A stretch of 64,000 bases of DNA from WHSW01 sp963742205 (GTDB taxonomy: Bacteria; Actinomycetota; Thermoleophilia; Solirubrobacterales; 70-9), in NCBI GenBank assembly GCA_963742205.1, contig CAVUKZ010000009.1, positions 186,001 through 250,000 on the forward strand, written 5' to 3'. Below the pieces are notes generated by a model that had not been told where the DNA came from, did not search any database, and saw only the letters and a list, made by a program, of their open reading frames with translations. This document shows positions 48,712 to 57,515 of this stretch, piece after piece (positions within the stretch are counted from its first letter, which is position 1; every line of letters starts with the position of its first letter). The position numbers and the translations under genes are program-made.

Positions 48712-49551
48712 CTAGAGCGCGAGCATCGCCGTCGCGACCTCACTCGCGGCCGCATCGGGGATCGCCCTCGCGGCACGTTCGAGGACGAGCAGCCGCGCAC
48801 CGGGGATTTCGCGCGCCAGCGCTTCGCCGTTGCCGACGGGGAAGAACGGATCGCGGCGACCGTGGACCACGAGCGCCGGGATCGCGAGCTCGGACAGGCG
48901 CTCGCGCCAGCGCGGCTTGCAGTTGAGCTTGGCGAACACCATGCCCATCTGGTTGGCCATCTGCACCGCGGGCTCCGTCCCCGGCGTGCGGTCCCAGATG
49001 CGCTCGGCGGTCGCGCGCGCGGCGGCAGGGTCGTCGCCGAGGATCTCCGCCCCGCCGGCGGCGAACTCCGCCACCGCGGCGCGGTCGGACCAGTCGGGCC
49101 TCGAGCGCGAGAACAGCCGGTCCATCGTCGCCGCGTCATGGTCGGGCAGGTCCTTGTCGACTCGGCCTGGAGCGACGGGGCGCGTACCGGCGAGGGTGAG
49201 CGCCGAGAACGCATCCGGGTGGTCAAGCGCAGCGACCTGAGCGACCATCCCGCCCACGCCGATGCCCGCCAGGTGCGCCGGGCGGTGGTCGAGCTCGCGA
49301 GCGAGCGCCGCGGCGTCGGCTGCGAGATCACGCAGCGTGTACGACGGCGCGTTGGGATCGACGGTGGTCGACGCGCCGGAATCGCGCAGGTCGTACCGCA
49401 CGACGTGGCGCCCGCCGCGCGCGAGCGCCTCGCAGAGCGCGTCGGGCCAGGAGAGCATGGTCGGGCCGCCCGCGAGCAGAACGAGCGGCGCCGCCGCGTC
49501 GCCGAAATTCTCGACCCCGAGCGTGACGCCGTTTGCATCAACCGTCGTCAT
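48712..49551 (-). CDS. Alpha/beta-hydrolase pseudoenzyme, 279 aa
   Basis: Typical fold: LVLLAGGPTMLSWPDALCEA, YDLRDSGASTTVD, nucleophile elbow HLAGIGVGGMVAQ, LTLAGTRPVAPG, acid VVHGRRDPFFPVGNG. In the elbow the catalytic Ser is Gly98 (GIGVG in place of GISMG), and the catalytic His is Arg262 (ERAARAIPD where EGMGHAIP is usual). Only the Asp remains. The frame is otherwise undamaged, so the protein may be kept for binding rather than catalysis. Five bases after the stop of the SnoaL-like gene upstream. Confidence 0.8.
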   Translation of the reverse strand: MTTVDANGVTLGVENFGDAAAPLVLLAGGPTMLSWPDALCEALARGGRHVVRYDLRDSGASTTVDPNAPSYTLRDLAADAAALARELDHRPAHLAGIGVGGMVAQVAALDHPDAFSALTLAGTRPVAPGRVDKDLPDHDAATMDRLFSRSRPDWSDRAAVAEFAAGGAEILGDDPAAARATAERIWDRTPGTEPAVQMANQMGMVFAKLNCKPRWRERLSELAIPALVVHGRRDPFFPVGNGEALAREIPGARLLVLERAARAIPDAAASEVATAMLAL

Positions 49552-49556
49552 CGCAC

Positions 49557-49970
49557 TCACTCGACGAACTGGTAGTCGGTCGCGATCCGGCCGTCGGCGG
49601 CGAGGATCACGAACTCGAGGCCGGCGCCGAGCACCTCGCCGTCCGGTGAGACCCCTTCCCATCGCCAGGTCACCACATCCCCGAGGCGCTTCGCGCCGTC
49701 CCGCGTCCGAAAGACCATCTGGCCGGTCGCCACGAAATCCTCGTAGGCCGAGGTCACCCTGGCTTCGAGCTCGGCGTGGCCGCGCACCTGCCAGGTCGGG
49801 TTGACGGCGCGCTCAGCGGCGGCCTCGTAGACCTCCTGCGTGGGCTGGAGGACGTGAATCGCATCCTCGCTCCAGACATCGGCGATCGCCCTGCGGCGGC
49901 GATCGCCATCCGGCTCCATCCAGACCGCCGTGTAGCGCTCGGCGAGCTCGTTTGGATCATTGCCGTTCAT
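49557..49970 (-). CDS. NTF2-fold (SnoaL-like) protein, 137 aa
   Basis: ATG after GGAGG. MNGNDPNELAERYTAVWMEP, DVWSEDAIHVLQPTQEVYEA and RGHAELEARVTSAYEDFVAT follow the NTF2-like pattern, with a long central insert. First gene of a two-gene unit with the hydrolase pseudoenzyme. Ligand unknown. Confidence 0.75.
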   Translation of the reverse strand: MNGNDPNELAERYTAVWMEPDGDRRRRAIADVWSEDAIHVLQPTQEVYEAAAERAVNPTWQVRGHAELEARVTSAYEDFVATGQMVFRTRDGAKRLGDVVTWRWEGVSPDGEVLGAGLEFVILAADGRIATDYQFVE

Positions 49971-50272
49971 TGGAACCTCCATTGGGTTGCTTCGCCGTGA
50001 ACGGTCCCCGAAGAACGGCCGCGCGTCCATTACCTCGCGTGTAACGCCGGCATGGAGTGGCGCATGACTCCAGAATCGGGGGGACGAGCTTTGGTGGAGG
50101 GCGCGGAAGGGAGGGCGGGCTCGCCCGTTGGACTTGTAAGGGGCGGCGGCATGGAGATGACGGCTCGGGCGCGAGCCGGGCCAGGGATGGCTCGTTAGCC
50201 TGAGCCCGCCGCCCCTGCTCGGTTTTGTCGCTGGCCGTGTAACGGCAGCCGGATCGGCGAGACTGCGGCGCA
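49971..50272. other. Divergent intergenic region
   Basis: 302 bases between divergent genes. A GC-rich stretch with no gene supported; promoters for both flanking units must be here but no clear -10 stands out. Confidence 0.4.
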
Positions 50273-50890
50273 ATGGGTTTCTACGGCGATCAGGTCCTGC
50301 CTCGGATCATCAACGTCGCCTGCGGGATGAAGGCAGCCGCCCCTCTGCGAGAGCGCGTCTGCGACGGGCTCGAGGGCGAGGTCGTCGAGATCGGATTCGG
50401 CTCGGGCCTCAACGTCCCGTTCTATCCGGACTCGGTGACGCGGGTCGCGGCGGTGGAGCCGGCCGACCTCGGCTGGAAGCTAGCCGCCAAACGCCTGCGG
50501 GCAGCGAGCGTTCCGGTCGAACGGTCGGGCCTCGACGGGCAGTCGCTGCCGTTCGAGGACGACAGCTTCGACACCGCGCTCTCGACCTGGACGATGTGCA
50601 CCATCCCCGATCTCGAGCAGGCGCTGAGCGAGATTCGGCGCGTGCTCAAGCCCGGCGGCACGGTGCGCTTCGTCGAGCATGGGCTAGCGCCTGACGAGGG
50701 GGTGCGCCGCTGGCAGCATCGCCTCGAGCCCGTGCAGAAGCGGGTCTTCGGAGGCTGTCACCTGACGCGCGAGATCCCCGACCGGCTGCGCGACGCCGGC
50801 TTCGAGATCGTCGAGCTCGACGTGTTCTACGAGGATGGCGCGCCTAAGTTCGTCGCTGCCGACTCGCTCGGCGCCGCCGTCTCACCCTGA
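50273..50890 (+). CDS. Class I methyltransferase, METTL7-like, 205 aa
   Basis: MGFYGDQVLPRIINVACGMK, then VVEIGFGSGLNVPFYPDSVT (SAM motif I), AVEPADLGWKLAAKRL, FEDDSFDTALSTWTMCTIPD, LSEIRRVLKPGGTVRFVEHG and GCHLTREIPDRLRDAGFEIV. This is the pattern of bacterial METTL7/phosphatidylethanolamine-type methyltransferases. Cytoplasmic; substrate unknown. Confidence 0.88.
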   Translation: MGFYGDQVLPRIINVACGMKAAAPLRERVCDGLEGEVVEIGFGSGLNVPFYPDSVTRVAAVEPADLGWKLAAKRLRAASVPVERSGLDGQSLPFEDDSFDTALSTWTMCTIPDLEQALSEIRRVLKPGGTVRFVEHGLAPDEGVRRWQHRLEPVQKRVFGGCHLTREIPDRLRDAGFEIVELDVFYEDGAPKFVAADSLGAAVSP

Positions 50891-50902
50891 CTCGCGGAGC
50901 TT

Positions 50903-51100
50903 TCAGGCCTCGGGAATCTCGCGGCCGAACGCCTCCAAGGTGATCGCGTCGGGCTCAGGCCCGCCGCGACGACCGGTGTCCAAGTCGTCGATCGCGGACA
51001 TCTCGTCGGGCGACAGCTCGAAGTCGAAGACATCGATGTTCTCGGCGATGCGGCTGGGCTTGGTGGACTTCGGGATGACCGAGCGGCCGTGCTGAAGGGC
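50903..51100 (-). pseudogene. Aldo/keto reductase, last 65 residues only
   Basis: Reads QHGRSVIPKSTKPSRIAENI, DVFDFELSPDEMSAIDDLD and ends ITLEAFGREIPEA, the C-terminal end of a typical aldo/keto reductase (NADPH-binding IPKSxxPxRIxEN). The catalytic Tyr, Lys, His and barrel are absent. Upstream sequence to 51245 holds an unrelated minus-strand frame. Confidence 0.8.
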
Positions 51101-51381
51101 CGAGCCAGCATCTCGGGGGCTCCGGGGCGTCGAGAGTCGCGTGACGGACTCCAGGGTGCGCCTGCGTGGAGAACGTGATGCCGCCGATCGGTGACCGGCG
51201 CGTGAGGATGCCGCGCTCGGTGCCGAAGTCCGTGCGCGTCTCGTCGTGATCCGTAGTCGCTGGAGCGTTGATCGGGTTGCTGGCCCCGTTCGCGCGACGA
51301 GGCAGCGCGTAACGGGCCAAGTCCCGAAGCTGGACCGCCTGATAGAGATCGGCGTCGACGAACGACGCCGAGCGGAGCGGG
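51101..51381. other. No supported gene
   Basis: A minus-strand open frame reads TDFGTERGILTRRSPIGGIT and more, but has no family match I can name and joins the reductase remnant in another frame. Nothing else is seen. Confidence 0.35.
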
Positions 51382-51885
51382 ATGCCTCAGCGCTCGCGTC
51401 GCGTCAGACCGGGGAGTCCGGCGGCTATACTGGCGTGCGGGCTAGCGAGGGCGCTCGTGATCGCCCTCGGAAGCGGCGGGCCGGCGAACGCAGCCAGCCG
51501 CGGGTTCCAGCTCGAGAACAAGAGCAGCAACAGCCTCAAGCTGATTGAGGTGCAGCGAGTTCCCACCTTCGTCTGCGCCGACCCCACCAGGTGCGTCCCG
51601 ACCCATCATCCGATGGACTTCGAAGGGAAGCCCAGCAACGGGTCCGTGGTGGACCCGAACCGGAGCCAGAGATTCGAGCTGAAGTACGGCTTCAGCCTGC
51701 TCGGTGGCGTTCAGTACGCGGCAAACCTCTGGTACAAGATCCAGGGCGACAACGACCCGGACAACAACGTCTACTTCACGATCGAGACGTACAGCACCAC
51801 GAACGAGTCCTCCTGCAAGGTCAACAAGACCTCGAAATTCACCTGCAAGGCCGAGGGGACCCAGCTCACGTTCAAGAACAAGTAG
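51382..51885 (+). CDS. Secreted protein, unknown, 167 aa
   Basis: Signal peptide AILACGLARALVIALGSGGP with cleavage after ANAAS. Mature part: QLENKSSNSLKLIEVQRVPT, FVCADPTRCVPTHHPMDFEG and a C-terminal Cys pair (SSCKVNKTSKFTCKAEG), four Cys in all. Beta-rich; the start resembles small exported proteins that bind surfaces. No enzyme motif. Confidence 0.65.
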   Translation: MPQRSRRVRPGSPAAILACGLARALVIALGSGGPANAASRGFQLENKSSNSLKLIEVQRVPTFVCADPTRCVPTHHPMDFEGKPSNGSVVDPNRSQRFELKYGFSLLGGVQYAANLWYKIQGDNDPDNNVYFTIETYSTTNESSCKVNKTSKFTCKAEGTQLTFKNK

Positions 51886-51900
51886 TCGCTCCGTCGCGAT

Positions 51901-51938
51901 CGAGGGACGCCGCCGCGGAGGGCGGCGGCGGACCCTCG
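51901..51938. terminator. Bidirectional terminator between convergent genes
   Basis: CGAGGG (51901-51906) pairs with CCCTCG (51933-51938), and CGCCGCC with GGCGGCG inside. Sits between the ends of the secreted-protein gene and the dehydratase gene. Confidence 0.65.
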
Positions 51939-51945
51939 CTTCCGC

Positions 51946-52837
51946 TCAGCCGCCGGTGCCGGCGCCCGTGAGCAGCACGGCGACGCGCCGGCCCTCGATC
52001 TGCCGCCGGTAGCGGTAGAGCGCGGCGACGCCGGCCGCTCCGGCGGGCTCGACGAGCACGCCGACGGCCTCGGCGATCAGGTCCATTGACGGACCGCAGG
52101 TCCTCGTCGTCGACCAGCACGATCTCGTCGACGAGCGCTCTGACGCGCTCGACGGATTCGGGCACGGGATCGGTGATCGAAAGCGCGGCGGCGATCGTGC
52201 CCGTCTCCCTGCACCGCCATGGCGCGCCCCGCCTCGAAGCTCCGGGCCATCGCGGGAGCGCCGCTCGCACAGACCCCGATGATTCGGATCCCTGGCAGTC
52301 GAGATTTCAACCAGCGCGCGACCCCCGAAATCAACGCGCCGTCCCCGATCTGCACCACCGCCGCATCGAGCGGACCCGCGGCTTCGAGCTCGGCTCCGAT
52401 GGTTCCGGCTCCCTCGGCGATCGCGGGAGCGAGGCCGTCCTTGACGAGAACACGCGCTGCTCGGGGTCGGCGTCCGCGTAGGCACGCGCAGCGGCCTCGG
52501 CGTGGTCGGAGACGTCGACCCGGGCGCCAAGCGCCCGCATCCGCTCCACCTTGTACGGCGGCGCACCGGCGGCGGCGAACACGTGGACGTGCGCGCCACG
52601 CGCACGGGCGGCGTAGGCCAGGCCCTGGCCGAAGTTGCCCGCCGTCGCGCAAACCCAGGTGCGCTCGGGGTCCAGATCCTCGGCGACCAGCCAGGTCCCG
52701 CGGCCCTTGAAGCTCCCGATCGGGTTGAGCGTCTCGACCTTGACTACGACCTCACGCCCGAGCTCCGCCGACAGACGCTCGTCGATGAACTGGGGCGTAT
52801 CGACGAACGCGGGATGGATCCTGGTCGCGGGCCGCAT
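51946..52837 (-). pseudogene. Threonine dehydratase-like PLP enzyme, three indels
   Basis: Tryptophan-synthase-beta fold enzyme. PLP-binding Lys44 is in NPIGSFKGRGTWLVAED, Asn loop CATAGNFGQGLAYAA, then after a frame change VLVKDGLAPAIAEGAGTIGA and VVQIGDGALISGVARWLKSR, then TIAAALSITDPVPESVERV, then DLIAEAVGVLVEPAGAAGVA and the Gly-rich cofactor loop LLTGAGTGG. Breaks near 52450, 52199 and 52088. Corrected length about 296 residues, slightly short for IlvA/TdcB but usual for stand-alone catalytic domains. Probably deaminates Ser/Thr-like substrates. Confidence 0.8.
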
Positions 52838-52879
52838 CGATTCGCTCCAGGGACAGGTCCACGAGCGGTTTCGGGCGGA

Positions 52880-53047
52880 TCAGTCCTCGTCGAAGCGCTC
52901 GATCAGGTGCGGCCGAAAGCGGGTCGCGCACTGATCGCAGATGGGATGCCAGCCGCCGCGGCGCCCGGTCGACCGGCGCACGGCCGTGGCGGGGCGCGTG
53001 CGACAGGTCTCGCACGTCACCGGCTTGCTTCGAAACGGCAGCTTCAT
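52880..53047 (-). CDS. Zinc-ribbon protein, 55 aa
   Basis: MKLPFRSKPVTCETCRTRPA, then RRGGWHPICDQCATRFRPHL: two CxxC knuckles 27 residues apart. Ends ERFDED. A small zinc-binding adaptor type common in actinobacteria. The in-frame ATG at 53101 is an alternative start. Confidence 0.6.
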   Translation of the reverse strand: MKLPFRSKPVTCETCRTRPATAVRRSTGRRGGWHPICDQCATRFRPHLIERFDED

Positions 53048-53118
53048 CCGTGCGCAAACCCTACGCAACCCGTGCGGGTGGGTGACTTTCGCATCCTTCA
53101 AAGGGGTACCCCTCGACG

Positions 53119-53311
53119 GTGGTCACTGGCAGGCTGCCGCGCTTCGACGCCGGGGTCCTCGACGCCTTCCGGGTGAGCCTCGCCCCGTACCTGATCGGCG
53201 AGGGCGTCGCGTACTTCTCCGGGCTGGAGACGGCGCCGGTGAAGCTCGAGCAGCGAAAGGTGGTCGCAGGGCAAGGGCGTCACGCACCTCTACTACGAGG
53301 TGGTGCGCTAG
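53119..53311 (+). pseudogene. RibD C-terminal/DHFR-like gene, 3' fragment
   Basis: Reads GVLDAFRVSLAPYLIGEGVA and YFSGLETAPVKLEQRKVVAG, then after one extra G continues GKGVTHLYYEVVR and stops at 53309. That is the last third of the family; the N-terminal part is missing. Related to the gene at 1332-1911 in fold, not a copy of it. Confidence 0.75.
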
Positions 53312-53363
53312 CCGCCGTCGCATAGGGTTGGTGCCGAACTCACCAGTCAGCGAGGAGGTAGCT

Positions 53364-53811
53364 ATGGGCAGTGCCGAGGCGGCCGACACCGTGGACATGA
53401 AGCTCGAGGTCGTCGTCATTCCCGGTGTCGGACGTCGACCGCGCCAAGGCGTTCTACGCGGGCCTCGGGTGGCGGTTCGACATCGACCTCGACGTCAGCG
53501 AGAACTTCCGCGTGGTCCAGTTCACGCCACCGGGATCGGCCTGCTCGATCCACATCGGCAAGGGGACCACCCCCGCGGCCCCGGGGTCCGCTCAGAACAT
53601 CTTCCTGATCGTCGACGACATCGAGAAGGCGCGCGCCGCGCTCATCGCGCGTGGCGCGGACGTGAGCGAGCCGTTCCACCGCGAGGACGGCGAGGTTGTC
53701 AGCGGACCGGACCCGGACCGGACCACATACGGCACCTACGCGTCCTTCAGCGACCCGGACGGCAACACCTGGGTGCTTCAGGAGATCACCGAGCGCCTCC
53801 CCGGCCGCTGA
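53364..53811 (+). pseudogene. Glyoxalase/VOC protein, one frameshift
   Basis: ATG after GCGAGGAGG. MGSAEAADTVDMKLEVVVIP, then after one extra C near 53431 VSDVDRAKAFYAGLGWRFDI, FTPPGSACSIHIGKGTTPAA, FLIVDDIEKARAALIARGAD and FSDPDGNTWVLQEITERL. Single VOC pair with the ligand Glu in WVLQEI. Corrected length 148. Its TGA overlaps the ATG of the next gene. Possibly starts at 53425 if there is no error. Confidence 0.8.
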
Positions 53812-55143
53812 TGAGCGGCGACTACGACGCGATCGTGATCGGCGGGGGTTCGCCGGGCGAGCACTGCGCGGGCGCGATCGCGGAGGGCGGCCTGCGGGTC
53901 GCGCTGGTCGAGCGGGAGCTGGTCGGCGGCGAATGCTCCTACTACGCCTGCATCCCGTCGAAGACCCTGCTGCGCCCCGGCGAGGCCGTGCACGGCGCGC
54001 GCGAGGCCGCCGCGACCGCGGAGGTCGACGTCGCCGAGGCGCTCGCGTGGCGCGACTTCATGGTCTCGAATTACTCCGACGCCGGCCAGGAGCGCTGGCT
54101 CAAGAGCGCGGGGATCGACCTGCTGCGCGGCACCGGAAAGCTGGCTGGCCCGGGGGCGGTCGAGGTGGACGGCGCGCGGTACACCGCCGACCACATCGTC
54201 CTCGCCAACGGCGCCGACCCGTTCATCCCGCCCGTCCCCGGCCTGCAAGAGCTCGACGGGGTGTGGACGAACCGCGAGGTGACCGGGATGAAGGCCGTGC
54301 CGAAGCGCCTGCTGATCCTGGGCGGCGGCCCGGTCGGCGTCGAGATGGCCCAGGCGGTTCGCCGTCTCGGCGGCGAGACGGTGCTGATCGAGGGCGCGGA
54401 GCACCTCCTGCCGCGCGAGCCGGCTCCGCTGGGCGAGGCGCTCGGCGAGGTACTCGGCCGCGAGGGCATCGAGCTCGTGCTCGGCGAGCACGCGGCGGCC
54501 GCGCGCAAGGACGGCGACGACTACGTCTTGGAGCTGGAGGACGGGAGCGAGCTTCGCGGCGATCGCATCCTGGTGGCAACCGGCCGGCGGTCCGAGGGTC
54601 GACTCGATCGGCCTCGAGACGATCGATGTCGAGGCCAACCCCCGAGGTGTTCCGGTCGACGGGAGCTGCCGCGTCGCTGACGGCGTCTGGGCGATCGGCG
54701 ACGTCAACGGCATCTGGCCGCTGACCCACATCGGCAAGTACGAGGGCGAGGTGGTCGCCTCGAACCTCCTCGGCGAGCCACGGGAGGCCAACTACGACGC
54801 GGTTCCCCGGACCGTCTTCACCGACCCGCAGGCCGCCTCGGCCGGCGACACGGAGGGCAAGTTCAGCGGGACCGCCGCGCTCTCCGAGCTCCCCAAGACC
54901 GAGACCTACACGCGCGCCTACGCGGAGAGCAATGGCTTTATGACCCTGCTCAGCGACGGCGAGCGGCTCACCGGCGCCTACGCGCTCGGCCCGGAGGCGG
55001 GGGAGTGGCTGCAGCAGGCCACGCTCGCGATCCGAGCACGCGTCCCGCTGGACGTCCTGACCGACACGATCCAGCCCTTTCCGACCTTCTCGGAGATCTA
55101 CGTCGGGGCGCTCAAGGCGCTGCGGGCCGAAATCTCGGCCTGA
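53811..55143 (+). pseudogene. Pyridine nucleotide-disulfide oxidoreductase, one frameshift
   Basis: Flavoprotein disulfide reductase of the dihydrolipoamide dehydrogenase/mercuric reductase group. FAD motif YDAIVIGGGSPGEHCAGAIA, redox Cys42 and Cys47 in VGGECSYYACIPSKTLLRP, NAD motif RLLILGGGPVGVEMAQAVRR, second FAD motif DGVWAIGDVNGIWPLTHIGK in the shifted frame, and dimer domain EIYVGALKALRAEISA. One extra T at 54591; without it 443 residues. The ECSYYACIPSK form is frequent in actinobacteria and its substrate is unknown. The ATG overlaps the glyoxalase stop. Confidence 0.88.
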
Positions 55144-55191
55144 CGGCACCGCCCACTCGGCCGTCCGAAGGCGCGGTCAGGATGCAGCGCG

Positions 55192-57153
55192 GTGGCCGAG
55201 CCAGCACGCATCGGGCGGCGCCGCTTTCTCGGCGGGGGGCTCGCCGCTGCCGGAGCGGCCCTCGTCCCGTCGACGGGCGTCGCCGCAGCCAAGTCGCGGG
55301 CGGCCGCGACGGGCGAGGCGAGCGCGCCGTCCGCGGGTGCGACGGGCGCTATCCCGCAGTTACCCCTGCGCGATGTGTACCCAAACGTCCCGGCGATCCC
55401 GGTCGACGCCGCGGGCACGCTCGACACGCTCGGACGCCTGCAGATCCGCGCGCAGCAGCTGCTGCAGGCGAAGCAGGGGCTGACGCAGAAGTTCACGCTC
55501 AAGGGCGTCACGCGCCGCGCGTACGCGTTCCTGTACGACGCCGGCACCAACGCCGCGCAGGCCGCGGCCCGGCGGTCGCTCGCCGCATCGCTTCCCGGCG
55601 ACTCGGAGCGGGCTTCGGCCTACCTCCGCGGTCGCCTCGACCGACGCGAGGAGGTGCCGGACGTCGGTCTGGAGCAGCCGTCGTCTGGCAGCTACTCGCT
55701 CGAGCGCCCGAAGCAGTTCTCGATCGCGTGGACGAACTTCAGCGACGTCTACGACACCGGCCTCCCGCGGCTTCGCGAATGGGCGTCCTCGCTCACTGAC
55801 GCCGACGCCGCCACAAAGCAGTTCTGGCCGATGATCGCGAGCCACGGCCTCGGCTACAACCTGATCATTCCGGAGCTCGTGAAGGGCGCCAACGCAAAGG
55901 CGCTGCGGAAGGAGTTCGGCGCGGCCTGGACGCGGGAGGTGCGCGCGGCGCTGGGGTCGGGGGACCTGTACGCGATCGACATGAGCCGGTTCGAGGCCCT
56001 CGAGCCGCAGACCGTCAACGGCTCGGTGAGATTTACGCCGAGCACGATCACCCTCCTGACCCGGGATCCGCGGCGCAAGAGGCTGACCCCGGTCGCGATC
56101 TCCGTCGCCGGGTTTCAGGGCCGCGACCGTCAGGTCTATTCCAGGGCCAAGGCGACCACCGGCGCGTGGCTGTACGCGCTGCAGGCGGCGAAGGCGTCGA
56201 TCACGGTCCACGGGGTCTGGCTCGGCCACGTGTATCACTGGCACATCGTCACCGCGGCGATGCAGATGACGATGCTCAACAGCCTGTCGGCCACACACCC
56301 GGTCCGCCAGCTGCTCGCTCCACAGTCGAAGTTCGCGATCCCGTTCGACAACGTCCTGCTCGCGCTGTGGTCGCAGATCGCGCCTCCGACCTCGATCACT
56401 ACCGCGAACGGCTTCCTCGCGCTGGTGGAGGACTACGCGACCGGGCGGCACTACTTCGACGACGACCCGAAGACGACGCTGAAGCAGCTCGGGCTGCGCA
56501 AGCGCGACTTCTCGGTCAACGAGGCATGGGACCGGTACCCCGTCGTGCAGCGACAGCTGGAGATGTGGGATTTGGTCGAGACCTACGTCGAGGCGTTCGT
56601 CCGCGCCACGTACCCGTCCGACGCGGCGGTCGCGGCCGACGCCGAGCTCTCCAACTGGATCGCGACCGCGGGGTCCGCCGACGCGCGCACCGGCGGGAAC
56701 GTCAGCGGCTTGCCCGCGATGGACGGCCGCAAGTCGCTCGAGCGCGTGCTCACGAGCCTCGTCTACCGGATCACGATCCACGGCGTCTCGCGCCTGAACA
56801 AGACCTCCAACCCCGCGCTCACGTTCGTCCCCAACTTCCCGCACTGCCTGCAGCGCACCGACATCCCCAAGCCGAGCGCCAGGATCGGGACGCGCAAGCT
56901 GCTCAGCTACCTGCCCAACACCGCCACGATCGGCGAGGCCGTCACCTTCTACTTCACCTTCGCGTTCTCGACCCCGTATGAGCCGTTCATCCCACTTGGC
57001 GGTGTCGGCGAGGAGCTGTTCTTCCCGGGGGGGCGGAGCGATCCGCGCAACCGCGCGCTGGTGGAGCTCCGCAAGGGGCTCGCGAGGTTCATCGGCGACT
57101 ACCAGCCGGAGCTGCCGCAGCGCTTCCAGTGGCCGCGCAACATCGAGACCTGA
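55192..57153 (+). CDS. Lipoxygenase with Tat-type signal, 653 aa
   Basis: GTG start, then a twin-arginine signal GRRRFLGGGLAAAGAALVPS. Lipoxygenase core: VHGVWLGHVYHWHIVTAAMQ with MLNSLSATHPVRQLLAP gives the conserved His-rich iron helix, SLVYRITIHGVSRLNKTSNP the later His/Asn helix, and a C-terminal helix with LARFIGDYQPELPQRFQWPR. It lacks the PLAT beta-barrel domain of plant enzymes, as bacterial forms often do. Expected to dioxygenate polyunsaturated fatty acids; exported after folding with iron. Rare in actinobacteria. Confidence 0.8.
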   Translation: MAEPARIGRRRFLGGGLAAAGAALVPSTGVAAAKSRAAATGEASAPSAGATGAIPQLPLRDVYPNVPAIPVDAAGTLDTLGRLQIRAQQLLQAKQGLTQKFTLKGVTRRAYAFLYDAGTNAAQAAARRSLAASLPGDSERASAYLRGRLDRREEVPDVGLEQPSSGSYSLERPKQFSIAWTNFSDVYDTGLPRLREWASSLTDADAATKQFWPMIASHGLGYNLIIPELVKGANAKALRKEFGAAWTREVRAALGSGDLYAIDMSRFEALEPQTVNGSVRFTPSTITLLTRDPRRKRLTPVAISVAGFQGRDRQVYSRAKATTGAWLYALQAAKASITVHGVWLGHVYHWHIVTAAMQMTMLNSLSATHPVRQLLAPQSKFAIPFDNVLLALWSQIAPPTSITTANGFLALVEDYATGRHYFDDDPKTTLKQLGLRKRDFSVNEAWDRYPVVQRQLEMWDLVETYVEAFVRATYPSDAAVAADAELSNWIATAGSADARTGGNVSGLPAMDGRKSLERVLTSLVYRITIHGVSRLNKTSNPALTFVPNFPHCLQRTDIPKPSARIGTRKLLSYLPNTATIGEAVTFYFTFAFSTPYEPFIPLGGVGEELFFPGGRSDPRNRALVELRKGLARFIGDYQPELPQRFQWPRNIET

Positions 57154-57221
57154 CCCAGACGGTTTCTGACGGCCGCCCTCCGCGGTTAGGGTGGGTGGGA
57201 AGGCAAACGAAAGGGGATGAC

Positions 57222-57509
57222 ATGCACGCACGTGTCGTCAGGTTCACGGGAGTGAGCCCGGAGCGCGTCGCCGAAATCGTCAGCCGCGTCGAGGAGCAGG
57301 GCGGTCCGCCCGAGGGGGTCGATGCCGTCGGGATGCAGTTGCTGGTGGACTCGGACCAGGGCACCGCGATCTTCGTCGGCTACTTCGAGAACGAGGAGAA
57401 GTTGCGCGCCGCGAACGCGGTCTTCGAGCAGATGGACGCCTCGGAGACCCCCGGCGACCGCGCCTCGATCGACCTCTGCGAGGTCAAGCTGGAGCGGTCC
57501 GCCGGCTGA
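57222..57509 (+). CDS. ABM-like small protein, 95 aa
   Basis: AAAGGGG before the ATG; TAGGGT at 57187-57192. MHARVVRFTGVSPERVAEIV, EQGGPPEGVDAVGMQLLVDS and VGYFENEEKLRAANAVFEQM form the dimeric ferredoxin-like barrel. Paralogue of the element gene at 48153-48461. Confidence 0.8.
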   Translation: MHARVVRFTGVSPERVAEIVSRVEEQGGPPEGVDAVGMQLLVDSDQGTAIFVGYFENEEKLRAANAVFEQMDASETPGDRASIDLCEVKLERSAG

Positions 57510-57515
57510 GCGACG

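Noticed and set aside
52941..54680. Apparent 579-residue protein with a long N-terminal extension before the disulfide reductase
   Set aside because: The extension is out-of-frame sequence over the reductase and glyoxalase fragments; the FAD motif begins right after the ATG at 53811.
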